Below, piece by piece: positions 1-8,832 of a DNA stretch of 35,848 nucleotides. How positions within the stretch are numbered: position 1 is the first letter of the stretch; every line of letters begins with the position of its first letter. The notes under the pieces are model-generated. The model saw only the letters and a list, made by a program, of their open reading frames with translations, was not told where the DNA came from and did not search any database. Both the position numbers and the translations under genes were made by a program. Source of the DNA: Chthonomonas calidirosea. Lineage in GTDB: Bacteria; Armatimonadota; Chthonomonadetes; Chthonomonadales; Chthonomonadaceae. The stretch is from assembly GCA_945878775.1 (NCBI GenBank), contig CAMCUQ010000016.1, positions 1 to 35,848 on the forward strand, given 5' to 3'.

Positions 1-129
1 AAAGGGGTGGTCGCTACTAAGCGGTTTGCGTTGGGAGCGGTTTTGGTTTACCAAATCGCGCTACTCTACCGCTTTAACAACAAATTGGGCTTGAGAACGG
101 GGCTCAAACCCTTCCTCAAAGCCGCTTGA
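1..129 (+). CDS. C-terminal tail of an unidentified protein (partial)
   Basis: Frame 1 is open from the first base of the window to a TGA at 127-129. It encodes about 42 residues that are basic and partly hydrophobic and end in LKPFLKAA. The 5' part lies outside the window. The tail faintly resembles the C-terminal end of transposases, but I cannot assign a family and see no terminal inverted repeat between 129 and 198. It could also be the end of an ordinary gene, or chance, since only 42 codons are visible. Confidence 0.35.
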   Translation, partial: KGVVATKRFALGAVLVYQIALLYRFNNKLGLRTGLKPFLKAA

Positions 130-197
130 GCATTTATGACCAACCCTCAACTAAATCGGTTTGAAATAGAACTCTCAGGGAATACTTAACAATACCT

Positions 198-1058
198 ATG
201 ATCACAACTCCTCTACGCTACCCGGGAGGCAAAGCAAAAGCCCTTGATGCCATCCTTCCCTTGCTACCAAACGATTTTCGAGAGTTCCGAGAGCCATTTG
301 TTGGAGGAGGTTCTGTTTTTCTTGCTCTTCGTCAGAAATACCCTGATCGAAACTTTTGGATCAATGACCTTAATGCAGAGCTTTTCCATTTTTGGGAGCA
401 GTCCAAACGCTCAAGCGATCTTGTACTAGAGGCTTGCCGCTGTATTCGTGAAGAGTGTACGGATGGCAGAGCACTCTTTCAAAAACTGTCAGCCCCGCCT
501 GATGACCTATCGGATGTGGAACGTGCAGTACGCTTCTTCATACTTAATCGTATCACATTTTCGGGAACAGTGGAGGCAGGAGGCTACTCAGAGAAGGCGT
601 TTCAAGCGCGTTTCACGCCCTCGTCAATCACACGTCTTGCCTCTATCCCACCACTTTTAGAGAACGTTTGCATTACCAATTTAGATTATGAGCCTGTTAT
701 AAATGCAAAAGGTGAGGGTGTCCTTCTTTTTCTCGATCCGCCCTACTTTTCCGCAACAGCATCGCGCCTCTACGGAAAACGAGGACTACTTCATCTCCAG
801 TTTGATCACCGACGTTTTGCTGAGGTAATGCACAATTGCTCGCACCGCTGGCTTATTACCTACGATGATTGTCCAGAAGTTCGCCAAAATTTCGCATTTG
901 CTCACATGAGAGCGTGGGAATTTCAGTATGGTATGAATAATTATAAGCAAGCGACCGCTGCCAAGGGTAAAGAACTCTTCATTGCGAACTATCCCCTGCC
1001 CCAACTTAACAGGGAACAACGAAGCCTTAGTCTTTTTCAGAGCGATGATTATGGATAA
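198..1058 (+). CDS. D12-class adenine-specific DNA methyltransferase (Dam-like), orphan
   Basis: 286-residue DNA N6-adenine methyltransferase that would transfer a methyl group from S-adenosylmethionine to adenine in a short target. Visible signatures are the N-terminal RYPGGK (residues 7-12), the SAM-binding motif REPFVGGGS (31-39) and the catalytic DPPYF beginning at Asp180. Length and motif order (GGK, FxGGG, DPPY) fit the alpha-group D12/Dam family. No restriction endonuclease of a recognised family is adjacent, so it looks like an orphan methylase. The stop codon overlaps the start of the next gene, a SprT-like protease, so the two are probably translationally coupled. The ribosome binding site is weak. 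It lies just after a possible mobile-element remnant, which hints at acquisition but does not prove it. Confidence 0.9.
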   Translation: MITTPLRYPGGKAKALDAILPLLPNDFREFREPFVGGGSVFLALRQKYPDRNFWINDLNAELFHFWEQSKRSSDLVLEACRCIREECTDGRALFQKLSAPPDDLSDVERAVRFFILNRITFSGTVEAGGYSEKAFQARFTPSSITRLASIPPLLENVCITNLDYEPVINAKGEGVLLFLDPPYFSATASRLYGKRGLLHLQFDHRRFAEVMHNCSHRWLITYDDCPEVRQNFAFAHMRAWEFQYGMNNYKQATAAKGKELFIANYPLPQLNREQRSLSLFQSDDYG

Positions 1059-1920
1059 ATCTACTCCAAAAAGCCAATATAGAGATCAGAAGTGGCTAGA
1101 GGAGTGCTTTCAGCACCTCCTACAAAACCACTTTCCCGATCTACCACAGGGTTTTCCTATTCGTGTCTGCTTTGGAAGCCCCGCCAAGAACCGCTTTGGC
1201 TCCATTAGCGCACGGAACCGAAGCTGTCTTATTCGTCTCAATGGGCTATTCACAGACCTAGAAATTCCGATTTATGTCGTTCAAGAGACACTGGCGCATG
1301 AACTTGCACACTATGTGCATGGGTTCGGCTCCGGGTTACCAAAACGGTATGAGCATCCACATCGCGGGGGGGTTGTAGAGCAGGAACTCATTCAGCGTGG
1401 TCTGGAAGAGACACACCACCTTGCAGAGGCGTGGCGCAAAGCACATTGGCGTAGTTTTCACGAATCCCGCTGTACAGTTCAGATCAAACGGGAAACGGAA
1501 CAGAAATCGGACAAGGCTTCACGCTGGAGTCTCTTTCTGGAACAGCCCTCCTGCCGTTCGCAAGCCGACTTGATAGCGCTTTGGGAGGCGCAGAAGCGAC
1601 GCCTAGACCTCTCCCACACACCAAAAATCGAAATAGTGGAGTGGCTTCATGCCACCACACGCCAAACCGCGCCGTCTTATTATAGTCCAGCACAGAAGCG
1701 ATTGGCGTTGCACGGACTGTTGGCGGATCGGCGTATACCACAAACAATACTCGAATTTGAGCTACTCTATTGGCTCCTTCGCTTTGCTGTTAGTAGCAAC
1801 TTCCAAACCATTCAGAAAGAGCTGGAGCAGAAGAAATTAGGGGCTCTATTGACTGTGGCGATGCAATGGCGACGCGCAGCATGGACACGGTTTCGGAATC
1901 AGCATCACCCTTTACAATAA
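1045..1920 (+). CDS. SprT-like zinc metallopeptidase domain protein
   Basis: About 291 residues. Residues 85-89 (from the ATG at 1045) form the zinc-protease signature HELAH, in the context ETLAHELAHYVHG, followed by further histidines (HPHRGG). This is the pattern of SprT/Spartan/WSS1-like domains. The C-terminal half is basic, rich in Arg, Trp and Gln, and not recognised; it may bind nucleic acid. The frame stays open upstream to 982, but that would overlap the methylase by 77 bases. ATG 1045 or ATG 1051 overlaps its TAA by only 14 or 8 bases, typical of coupling, so I chose 1045. SprT-like proteins often act on DNA-bound proteins, so pairing with a DNA methylase makes biological sense, but its substrate is unknown. 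Confidence 0.75.
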   Translation: MIMDKSTPKSQYRDQKWLEECFQHLLQNHFPDLPQGFPIRVCFGSPAKNRFGSISARNRSCLIRLNGLFTDLEIPIYVVQETLAHELAHYVHGFGSGLPKRYEHPHRGGVVEQELIQRGLEETHHLAEAWRKAHWRSFHESRCTVQIKRETEQKSDKASRWSLFLEQPSCRSQADLIALWEAQKRRLDLSHTPKIEIVEWLHATTRQTAPSYYSPAQKRLALHGLLADRRIPQTILEFELLYWLLRFAVSSNFQTIQKELEQKKLGALLTVAMQWRRAAWTRFRNQHHPLQ

Positions 1921-1949
1921 CAACTTACCTCATTGGAGTAGAACGCTAG

Positions 1950-3128
1950 ATGTCTTATCTGCATAATCCGTTTACGGAGCTAGATTCAAAATTTAAGGAG
2001 CTTTTTGGTGAGACGCCAGAAGCAATCGTTCGCGCACCAGGGCGGGTGAACCTCATTGGAGAGCATACCGATTACAACGACGGCTTTGTTTTTCCTGCCG
2101 CCATAGAACGCTCTATCTGGATGGCAGCGTCTCCCCGCAACGATGGGCAAATTCGTGCCTATGCCCTCAATTTTGATCAACCCTCAACGTTTTCTCTCAC
2201 AAACTATGAGGCGACACAAGTTCCCAATGAGAAGTGGAGTAACTATCTACGCGCCATGATTTGGGTGCTTCAGCAGGAAGGCTACGCGCTGTCTGGCATG
2301 AATGTGGTGACCAGTGGAACGGTTCCTATAGGCTCAGGTCTCTCCTCTTCAGCGTCGCTCTTGGTGGCGGGTGGGCTGATTTTCAGCAGTCTCATTGGTG
2401 AGACATTAGACCCGGTTCGACTGGCACTTCTGGCACAACGCGCAGAACGGGAATTTGTGGGCGTAAATGTCGGTATTATGGATCAGTTCATCTCCGCACT
2501 GGGCAAACGGAATCACGCACTCTTTATTGATACCCGTCTGCTCACCTTTGAGGCAGTTCCCTTACCAGAGTCGGGTTTTCAGATCGTCATTGCCGATACC
2601 AATAAAAAACGAGGGCTTGTCGATTCAGAATACAATACACGCCGTTCTGAATGCGAGCAGGCAGTTACTCTACTCAAGCCCGCATTGCCAGACATTTTGG
2701 CACTACGCGATGTCTCTCCTGAAGACTTTGAGAGACACTCTCACCTTCTCCCCGAAGTAGTGCAAAATAGAGCGCGACACATCGTGACAGAGGATGCACG
2801 GGTCTTGGAGAGCATCACGGCACTGAAGGCGAGCGACTTGAATCGATTTGGGGCATTGATGAACGCCTCCCATGAAAGTCTCAAAACCGATTATCAGGTT
2901 AGTTGTGCGGAGTTGGATGCATTGGTAGAGGCATCTCGCACCATTGAAGGTGTGTATGGTGCACGTATGACCGGGGCAGGATTTGGCGGATGCACCGTTA
3001 GCCTTGTAGCCGATGAGGCAGTAGAGCGTTTCCAAAAAGAGGTTCCGACACTCTATCGTCGGGCGACGGGTCTGGAAACCACAATATTGATCACAAAGGC
3101 AGAGCAGGGAGCCGAGCGGTTGCGCTAG
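1950..3128 (+). CDS. galK: Galactokinase
   Basis: 392-residue GHMP-family sugar kinase that phosphorylates alpha-D-galactose at C1 with ATP, the first step of the Leloir pathway in the cytoplasm. All three GHMP motifs are present: the galactokinase signature GRVNLIGEHTDYNDGFVFP near the N-terminus, the ATP loop PIGSGLSSSASL in the middle, and the C-terminal GARMTGAGFGGC. Full length is typical of GalK. The start ATG has a GGAG about 11 bases upstream. No galT, galE or mutarotase gene is in the window, so the rest of the pathway must lie elsewhere. It is followed at short distance by the Rieske fusion gene and a GH109-like glycosidase in the same direction. Confidence 0.95.
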   Translation: MSYLHNPFTELDSKFKELFGETPEAIVRAPGRVNLIGEHTDYNDGFVFPAAIERSIWMAASPRNDGQIRAYALNFDQPSTFSLTNYEATQVPNEKWSNYLRAMIWVLQQEGYALSGMNVVTSGTVPIGSGLSSSASLLVAGGLIFSSLIGETLDPVRLALLAQRAEREFVGVNVGIMDQFISALGKRNHALFIDTRLLTFEAVPLPESGFQIVIADTNKKRGLVDSEYNTRRSECEQAVTLLKPALPDILALRDVSPEDFERHSHLLPEVVQNRARHIVTEDARVLESITALKASDLNRFGALMNASHESLKTDYQVSCAELDALVEASRTIEGVYGARMTGAGFGGCTVSLVADEAVERFQKEVPTLYRRATGLETTILITKAEQGAERLR

Positions 3129-3155
3129 CCACTGCCCACCACAAAAGGAATAGCC

Positions 3156-4919
3156 ATGACACAACTTGCAACGAAGCCCAGCCCTCCCACATGGGAGGCA
3201 GTCGCTCTCCTTTCAGAACTGACACCAGATGAAGGCAAAATCGTCCATGTACAAGGCAAAACCCTCGCTCTGTTTCTCCACCAAGACCGTGTTCACGCGG
3301 TAGATAACCGCTGTCCCCACATGGGTTTCCCTCTCCATAAAGGCTCTGTAAAGGACGGCATTCTTACCTGCCACTGGCATCATGCCCGCTTTGATCTCAC
3401 CTGTGGAGGAACATTCGACCTCTGGGCAGACGATGTCAAGGGATACCCTGTTGAGGTGCGGGGCGAGGGGGATTCCGCTCAAATATGGCTCAATGCAGAC
3501 CCGCCTCAAGGGGATCAGATAGCCTACTACCGAAAACGATTGGATGCAGGACTAAGATATAACCTACGCCTCGTCATAGCAAAGTCGGTTATTGGACTAC
3601 TCAATGCCGGAGGAACACCGCAAGAGGCTTTGCGTGTGGGAGCCAATTTTGGAACCCTCTATGCCCGCAACGGTTGGGGCGCAGGGCTGACCATTCTCAC
3701 GGCAATGGCGAATATTCTCCCCTTCCTCTCTCCCGAAGACTGCCCTCGTGCACTCTATCATGGCTTAACTTTTGTGGCGCGTGAGTGTGCCGGGCAAGCT
3801 CCCCGTTTCCCCATAGAGCCTCTTGAAACCCAAAGCACGAATCCAGAGACGCTCAAAAGGTGGTTCCGTGAGTTTGTGGAGCGCAGAGATGGAGAAGGGG
3901 CAGAGCGAACGCTCATTACAGCGATAGAGGCAAACCTGACTCAAGCCGAGATAGCCGAAATGCTCTTTGCCGCCTGCACCGATCACCTTTATCGGGATGT
4001 GGGGCATCCTCTTGACTTCACAAATAAAGCCTTTGAGTTACTCGACCATATCGGTTGGGAGAGTGCCGGAATTGTGCTTACAAGCCTTTTGCCTCGTATC
4101 GTTGGCTCGTCACGCATGGAAGAATCCTCCTCATGGCGTCACCCCATAGACATTGCAGAGCTACTATGGAACGCCTATGCCGTTCTCCCCGAAATACTAG
4201 AACATGGGCAAGCGTCTGTGGTAAAATGGGATGAAGACGCCGAACTCACGGAACAGATTCTGAAGGGGGAGCCTGCCGACACCATCTCCGCAATGCTGGA
4301 AGCACTCCGCAAAGGAGCCTCTCCTCACACGCTTGCACAAACGGTCTCCTACGCCGCCGGACGACGAATTGCCCACTTCCATATCACAAACGAGTTTGGA
4401 GACTGGGATACGGTGATGCACACCTTCACCTATGCGAATGCCGTCCAGCAGGGGCTACGTAGGGTTCTCTCCTTAGACCTTCTGCGGGGAGTCTTCGATG
4501 CCGCCATGTCGATCTATCTAGATCGATTCCTCAATATGCCCGCCACCGCTCTCCCCAAACCAAAAGCGAGACCTATCACTCTCCCCAGCGATCTTCTCGA
4601 CCTCCTCAATGGGCAACAGCAGGTGAACGAATCGGCGCAACTGGTTGCCGATGTGCAAGCACAAGCAGAATCTCGGTCTGAACTTCTCGCGGCAATGGGG
4701 CAGTGCCTGCTACGAGAGGATACCGATTTTCATACCTTCCAGTGCCTTGAAGCAGCATTTCGGCAATACACTCTCTTGCAGGGAACCCCAAAGGCAGACC
4801 ATGCCCTCATCTCAGGGGTGCGCTATGTCTCTGCACACGCCCCCACTCCACGCTCTATGGGACAGACCTACGCGATTGCCAATCGGCTTCAGCGAGGCGA
4901 TGCCCTCTACGAAGAGTAG
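3156..4919 (+). CDS. Rieske [2Fe-2S] domain fused to a large helical domain
   Basis: 587 residues. The first 105 or so form a Rieske ferredoxin domain with ligands C53-P-H55 and C72-H-W-H75, sixteen residues apart as in ring-hydroxylase-type Rieske proteins. The remaining 470 or so residues are predicted mostly helical and carry His- and acid-rich patches, such as HLYRDVGHPLDF and HFHITNEFGDWD, that could hold a cofactor. I do not firmly recognise this domain; a distant similarity to questin-oxidase-like proteins is possible. There is no signal peptide, so it should be cytoplasmic. The start is set by AAAGGA just upstream of ATG 3156. The fusion suggests the Rieske cluster feeds electrons to an oxygenase or oxidase in the same chain (inference). 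Confidence 0.75.
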   Translation: MTQLATKPSPPTWEAVALLSELTPDEGKIVHVQGKTLALFLHQDRVHAVDNRCPHMGFPLHKGSVKDGILTCHWHHARFDLTCGGTFDLWADDVKGYPVEVRGEGDSAQIWLNADPPQGDQIAYYRKRLDAGLRYNLRLVIAKSVIGLLNAGGTPQEALRVGANFGTLYARNGWGAGLTILTAMANILPFLSPEDCPRALYHGLTFVARECAGQAPRFPIEPLETQSTNPETLKRWFREFVERRDGEGAERTLITAIEANLTQAEIAEMLFAACTDHLYRDVGHPLDFTNKAFELLDHIGWESAGIVLTSLLPRIVGSSRMEESSSWRHPIDIAELLWNAYAVLPEILEHGQASVVKWDEDAELTEQILKGEPADTISAMLEALRKGASPHTLAQTVSYAAGRRIAHFHITNEFGDWDTVMHTFTYANAVQQGLRRVLSLDLLRGVFDAAMSIYLDRFLNMPATALPKPKARPITLPSDLLDLLNGQQQVNESAQLVADVQAQAESRSELLAAMGQCLLREDTDFHTFQCLEAAFRQYTLLQGTPKADHALISGVRYVSAHAPTPRSMGQTYAIANRLQRGDALYEE

Positions 4920-4935
4920 AGACTAGGAATTGCCC

Positions 4936-6147
4936 ATGACGAATATCACCATGAAGGGCGTCACCTTTGAACCCCGCAACGTTGTTCGCGTCGCCGTTGC
5001 GGGGTTGGGTTCTCGTGGCAGAAGCCTCCTCCACGATCTGCTCGGCATAGAGCAGATCGAGATCACCGCACTTTGTGACGTTGCCCCCTCTGCACTGGCT
5101 CAAGCAGAAACATTGGTCGCTCAAACAAACCGCAAGGCTCCTGCCCTACTCACAGACTATTCTGCCCTCTGCCAACGGAACGATATAGATATTGTCTATA
5201 TCGCTTCCCATTGGGACGCACATACTCCCATGGCGGTAGAGGCGATGGAGAACGGTTTCCATGTGGGCTTGGAGGTTCCAGCGGCGACAACATTAGAGGA
5301 CTGTTGGCATCTCGTCGAGACCTCTGAACGCACGCGTAGGCACTGTATTCTTCTGGAAAACTGTCTCTATGGCGATGAAGAGATGCTCCTCTACAACCTC
5401 GTGCAGTCGGGCGCGTTGGGAACACTCACACACGGCGAAGCAGCATATATCCACTATCTGCGTGATTTTCTATTTCAGCCACACCGCACACTCGGAAACT
5501 GGCGGAGGGCTGCCCATCGAACTCACAACGGCAACCTCTATCCCACCCATGGACTGGGTCCTATTGCCCGCTGCATGGGCATAAATAGAGGAGACCGCTT
5601 CACATGTCTCGTCAGTATGAGCAGCTTGGAGGCAAGTCTCTCTGAGCATCGTGATTCACAACTCCCTCTTGATGCCCCTGAGCGAAACGAAACCTATACT
5701 TGCGGAGACATTAACCTCTCGCTTCTTCAGACAGCAATTGGACGGACTCTCCTACTAGAATATAATATTGTCACGCCGAGACCCTATTCACGGGGTACAC
5801 TATTACAAGGAACAAAGGGAACCTTTCGAGATTTTCCGCCGGGCATATTTTTCGCGACCTCTGCCGATCATTACCAATGGGAGCCAATCGATTCGTTCCG
5901 CGAAAGATACACAGACCCACTCTGGAAGCAGTTTGGGGAGCAGGCACGGCGCATCAGCGGGCATGGTGGTATGGATTATATCATGAGCTGGCGTCTCATG
6001 GAGTGCCTAAAGCAAGGGCTAGAACCCGATACCAACGTATACGACGCCGCGACATGGAGCGCACCGGGTCCCCTTTCAGAACTCTCCATCGCTCAATCCA
6101 GCAACTCTGTTGCGTTCCCCGATTTCACACGCGGACATTGGGAATAA
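4936..6147 (+). CDS. GH109-like NAD-dependent glycosidase (Gfo/Idh/MocA fold)
   Basis: 403 residues. The N-terminus has a Rossmann nucleotide-binding motif (VAVAGLGSRG). The sequence follows GH109 alpha-N-acetylgalactosaminidases closely: LEVPAATTLEDCW in place of the usual EKP motif (Val114 where oxidoreductases have Lys), RRHCILLENCLYG, the active-site stretch GNLYPTHGLGP, a late HGGMD, and the C-terminal VYDAATWSAPGPLSE and FPDFTRG. GH109 enzymes hydrolyse glycosidic bonds by an oxidation-elimination cycle with bound NAD. Many members carry a Tat signal; this one does not. The start is ATG 4936, with AGGAA six bases upstream, rather than the in-frame TTG at 4930. Lying in a run with galactokinase, it probably serves galactoside or GalNAc-glycan use. 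Confidence 0.8.
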   Translation: MTNITMKGVTFEPRNVVRVAVAGLGSRGRSLLHDLLGIEQIEITALCDVAPSALAQAETLVAQTNRKAPALLTDYSALCQRNDIDIVYIASHWDAHTPMAVEAMENGFHVGLEVPAATTLEDCWHLVETSERTRRHCILLENCLYGDEEMLLYNLVQSGALGTLTHGEAAYIHYLRDFLFQPHRTLGNWRRAAHRTHNGNLYPTHGLGPIARCMGINRGDRFTCLVSMSSLEASLSEHRDSQLPLDAPERNETYTCGDINLSLLQTAIGRTLLLEYNIVTPRPYSRGTLLQGTKGTFRDFPPGIFFATSADHYQWEPIDSFRERYTDPLWKQFGEQARRISGHGGMDYIMSWRLMECLKQGLEPDTNVYDAATWSAPGPLSELSIAQSSNSVAFPDFTRGHWE

Positions 6148-6226
6148 CCTGCACGGCAGGAGTTCTCAATTCCATGTCGAATCTTATGCCATCTTTATTT
6201 TGCTCTTGGAAAGGAACCCCCCGAAC

Positions 6227-7894
6227 GTGCAGGGCTTATCCATATTCTCACGCAGAACCGTACTTCTCCTCTCCGCTCTCTCACTTCTTGCGCTAAACGG
6301 CTGTAATACCACAAACCGCAATGAAGGGGGAGCGTCTACGAATACGGCATCCGCCGGTAACGTGCTTCGTTACCCGCTCACCACAGAGCCAACCAGCCTA
6401 GACCCCGCCAAAGTGGAGGATGGGACCACCATTGATCTCATTCAACAGGTCTTTGAGGGTCTTGTCATTTGGAGCGATAAAAACGAAATCACGCCAAACC
6501 TAGCCGAAAACTGGGATCTCAGCCCCGACGGCAAAACCTATAGTTTCCACCTCAAAAAGGGCGTGAAATTCCACAACGGGCGCGAAATGACCGCCACTGA
6601 CTTCAAGTACAGCCTAGAGCGTGCTTGTGACCCCAAAACGAAGTCTCAAACCGTCCAGAGCTATCTGAAAGACATTGTGGGCGCCACAGACATGAATCTT
6701 GGCAAGGCAAAAGGGATTTCTGGCATCAAGGTGGTGGACAAATACACGCTCCAGATCACCCTCGACGGATTTAAGCCCTACTGGCTTGGAAATATGACCT
6801 ACCCCTGCGCCTATGTGATCTGCAAAGAAGAGGTAGAGCGTAATGGTGGAGAGATCAACGAAAGCAACCTTGCCTCAACAACAGGTACGGGTCCCTTCAA
6901 ATTTACAGAAGTGCGTAGAAATGACCTCATTCAACTGGGAGCGTTCAAAGAGTATCACGGTGGAACCCCAAAACTGGATGGTATTTCACGCCCGATTGTC
7001 AAAGATGCCGGGCAACGCCTAAATAAGTATCAGGTTGGAGAGCTTGACTTCGTGGAAATCTCCCCTGCCGATCTCGACCGCGTGCAAGGAGATGCCACGC
7101 TGAAAGACGAACTGAAATCGTTCCCACGCGCTGCAACTTGGTACATCGGTCTGAATCAAGAAGCCAAAGGCTCCCCCTTTACCAAAAGAGAGGTGCGACA
7201 GGCAATTGCCATGGCGATTAACAAGGAGGAGGTCATCAAAGTCGCGATGAAGGGACAGGCTGACCTTGCAAACAACGTCATTCCACCTGGCATAAAGGGG
7301 CGCAATGAGCATATTCAGCCCCTGAGCTTTGACCCTGCAAAAGCGAAGCAACTCCTCGCACAAGCGGGCTATCCCGACGGAAAGGGATTCCCTGAACTCA
7401 CTTTCTCCTACCGAAATGACTATCCACAGGTGAGTCTCGCCGCGCAAGTAGTGGCGCAACAACTCAAAACAAATCTCGGTATCAACGTCCAACAACGTCC
7501 TATGGAGTGGGCACAATTCCTCACAGAGCGGAAAGCGAAAACACTCGCGCTTACTCACCTGCGTTGGGCTGCCGACTATCTTGACCCACAAAACTTCCTT
7601 TCCACTCTGCTCCACACCAGCAAGAAGGTGAATGGGCAAGAGGATCATCCTGAGAACGGAATGGGCTATAACAATCTAGAGTTCGATAGGCTTTGTGATG
7701 CCGGAGACACCGAGAAAGACCCCATTAAACGGGCTGAGTTCTATGCCAAAGCGGAACAAATAGCCATAGACGATGCGCCGTGGGTTCCGATCTACTTTCA
7801 GCGTGACCTAGAGCTGATCAAGCCTCGTGTGAAGAACCTGAAGGACAGCCTCTTTGGACACCGTCCCCATGTAGCGACGGAAGTCACTCCCTAA
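6227..7894 (+). CDS. Peptide/oligosaccharide ABC transporter substrate-binding lipoprotein
   Basis: About 555 residues, SBP_bac_5 (OppA/DppA) family, the periplasmic receptor of an ABC importer. Family hallmarks include EPTSLDPAKVEDG, VFEGLVIW, LSPDGKTYSFHLKKGVKFHNG, FKYSLERA and a C-terminal WVPIYFQRD. The frame is open from 6110, but the N-terminus from there has no signal. Starting at GTG 6227 gives FSRRTVLLLSALSLLALNGC, a lipoprotein signal whose lipobox Cys is residue 26, with GGAAAGGA upstream, so I chose that start. The permease genes follow immediately. The ligand is unknown: family members bind peptides but also sugars and glycans, and the nearby galK and GH109-like genes make an oligosaccharide plausible. 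Confidence 0.88.
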   Translation: MQGLSIFSRRTVLLLSALSLLALNGCNTTNRNEGGASTNTASAGNVLRYPLTTEPTSLDPAKVEDGTTIDLIQQVFEGLVIWSDKNEITPNLAENWDLSPDGKTYSFHLKKGVKFHNGREMTATDFKYSLERACDPKTKSQTVQSYLKDIVGATDMNLGKAKGISGIKVVDKYTLQITLDGFKPYWLGNMTYPCAYVICKEEVERNGGEINESNLASTTGTGPFKFTEVRRNDLIQLGAFKEYHGGTPKLDGISRPIVKDAGQRLNKYQVGELDFVEISPADLDRVQGDATLKDELKSFPRAATWYIGLNQEAKGSPFTKREVRQAIAMAINKEEVIKVAMKGQADLANNVIPPGIKGRNEHIQPLSFDPAKAKQLLAQAGYPDGKGFPELTFSYRNDYPQVSLAAQVVAQQLKTNLGINVQQRPMEWAQFLTERKAKTLALTHLRWAADYLDPQNFLSTLLHTSKKVNGQEDHPENGMGYNNLEFDRLCDAGDTEKDPIKRAEFYAKAEQIAIDDAPWVPIYFQRDLELIKPRVKNLKDSLFGHRPHVATEVTP

Positions 7895-8832
7895 TGCTCT
7901 CTTTCATCCTCAAACGGCTCCTTTTGGCGATACCGTCGCTACTCGCCATCAGTTTCTTGGTGTTTGTAGTGGCACGATTGGCTCCTTCAGGACCCGTTGA
8001 GATCATTGCAGGCGACAAGGCATCCCCCGCCGTCATTCAGCAATTGAAGCACCAGTATGGGTTGGACAAACCCGTACTGGTGCAGTACACCGACTATGTG
8101 TGGAACATGGTTCGCTATGGAGATTTTGGGAAATCGTTTCAGCGGGGCGGTCAATCCATTACGGCGATGATACGAACCGACTTTCCGGTGACGGCACAAT
8201 TGGCGTGGCAGGCGCTCCTCTTTGCCATTGTACTCGGAATTCCAATTGGCATCTTCGCGGCGCTCTACCACAACACATGGTTTGATCGCCTAGCAATGCT
8301 CGTTGTTGTGGCGCTTGTCTCTATTCCAAGCATCGTGATGGGTCCGCTGTTGATACTTGTGTTTGCGGTACAGTTGCGCTGGCTCCCCATCGATAGCTGG
8401 ACCTCTCCATCGCACACAATCCTGCCCATGATCACGCTAGGCGCACGCTCTGCCGCGATTCTGGCACGATTTATGCGCTCTTCTTTGCTGGATGTACTGC
8501 GACAGGATTACCTGCGAACCGCTATCGCAAAAGGGCTTTCGCGCGGTAAGGCGGTATGGAAGCACGGAATAAAGAACGCGGTCATACCCGTCTTAACAGT
8601 GATGGGAACTGTATTCGGTGCGCTCCTCAGTGGCTCTTTTGTGGTGGAGACGATATTCCGCGTTCCCGGAATCGGCTACGAGTCCATCAACTCCATTACG
8701 AAGCGGGACTACCCTGTAATTCAAGGGATGACGGTTCTTGTCGCCACGCTCTATATTCTTGTAAATCTTGCGATTGATGTAATGTACGGCATGGTAGACC
8801 CACGAATCCGATCTCAGGAGGCGAAACAATGA
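7894..8832 (+). CDS. dppB: ABC transporter permease, DppB/OppB type
   Basis: 312-residue integral membrane permease of the DppB/OppB family, forming half of the translocation channel. It starts with the expected N-terminus (MLSFILKRLLLAIPSLLAISFLVFVVARLAPSGP in two stretches) and the loop HQYGLDKPVLVQY. It ends with the EAA-loop region (ARFMRSSLLDVLRQDYLRTAIAKGLS) that contacts the ATPase and the family ending GMVDPRIR. Its ATG overlaps the last base of the binding-protein stop and its TGA overlaps the next start (ATGA), so the three genes are one translationally coupled unit. No DppD/DppF ATPase gene follows; the ATPases must come from elsewhere in the genome. A 15-bp inverted repeat lies inside this gene at 8049-8083. 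Confidence 0.93.
   Translation: MLSFILKRLLLAIPSLLAISFLVFVVARLAPSGPVEIIAGDKASPAVIQQLKHQYGLDKPVLVQYTDYVWNMVRYGDFGKSFQRGGQSITAMIRTDFPVTAQLAWQALLFAIVLGIPIGIFAALYHNTWFDRLAMLVVVALVSIPSIVMGPLLILVFAVQLRWLPIDSWTSPSHTILPMITLGARSAAILARFMRSSLLDVLRQDYLRTAIAKGLSRGKAVWKHGIKNAVIPVLTVMGTVFGALLSGSFVVETIFRVPGIGYESINSITKRDYPVIQGMTVLVATLYILVNLAIDVMYGMVDPRIRSQEAKQ

Noticed and set aside
1-197. Intact insertion sequence at the left edge
   Set aside because: Only a 42-residue tail is visible and no terminal inverted repeat or target duplication can be shown.
982-1044. Longer start for the SprT-like protein
   Set aside because: It would overlap the methylase by 77 bases; the ATG at 1045 gives the usual short overlap.
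6110-6226. Upstream extension of the ABC binding protein
   Set aside because: It overlaps the GH109-like gene, lacks a signal peptide, and the GTG at 6227 gives a proper lipoprotein signal with a ribosome site.
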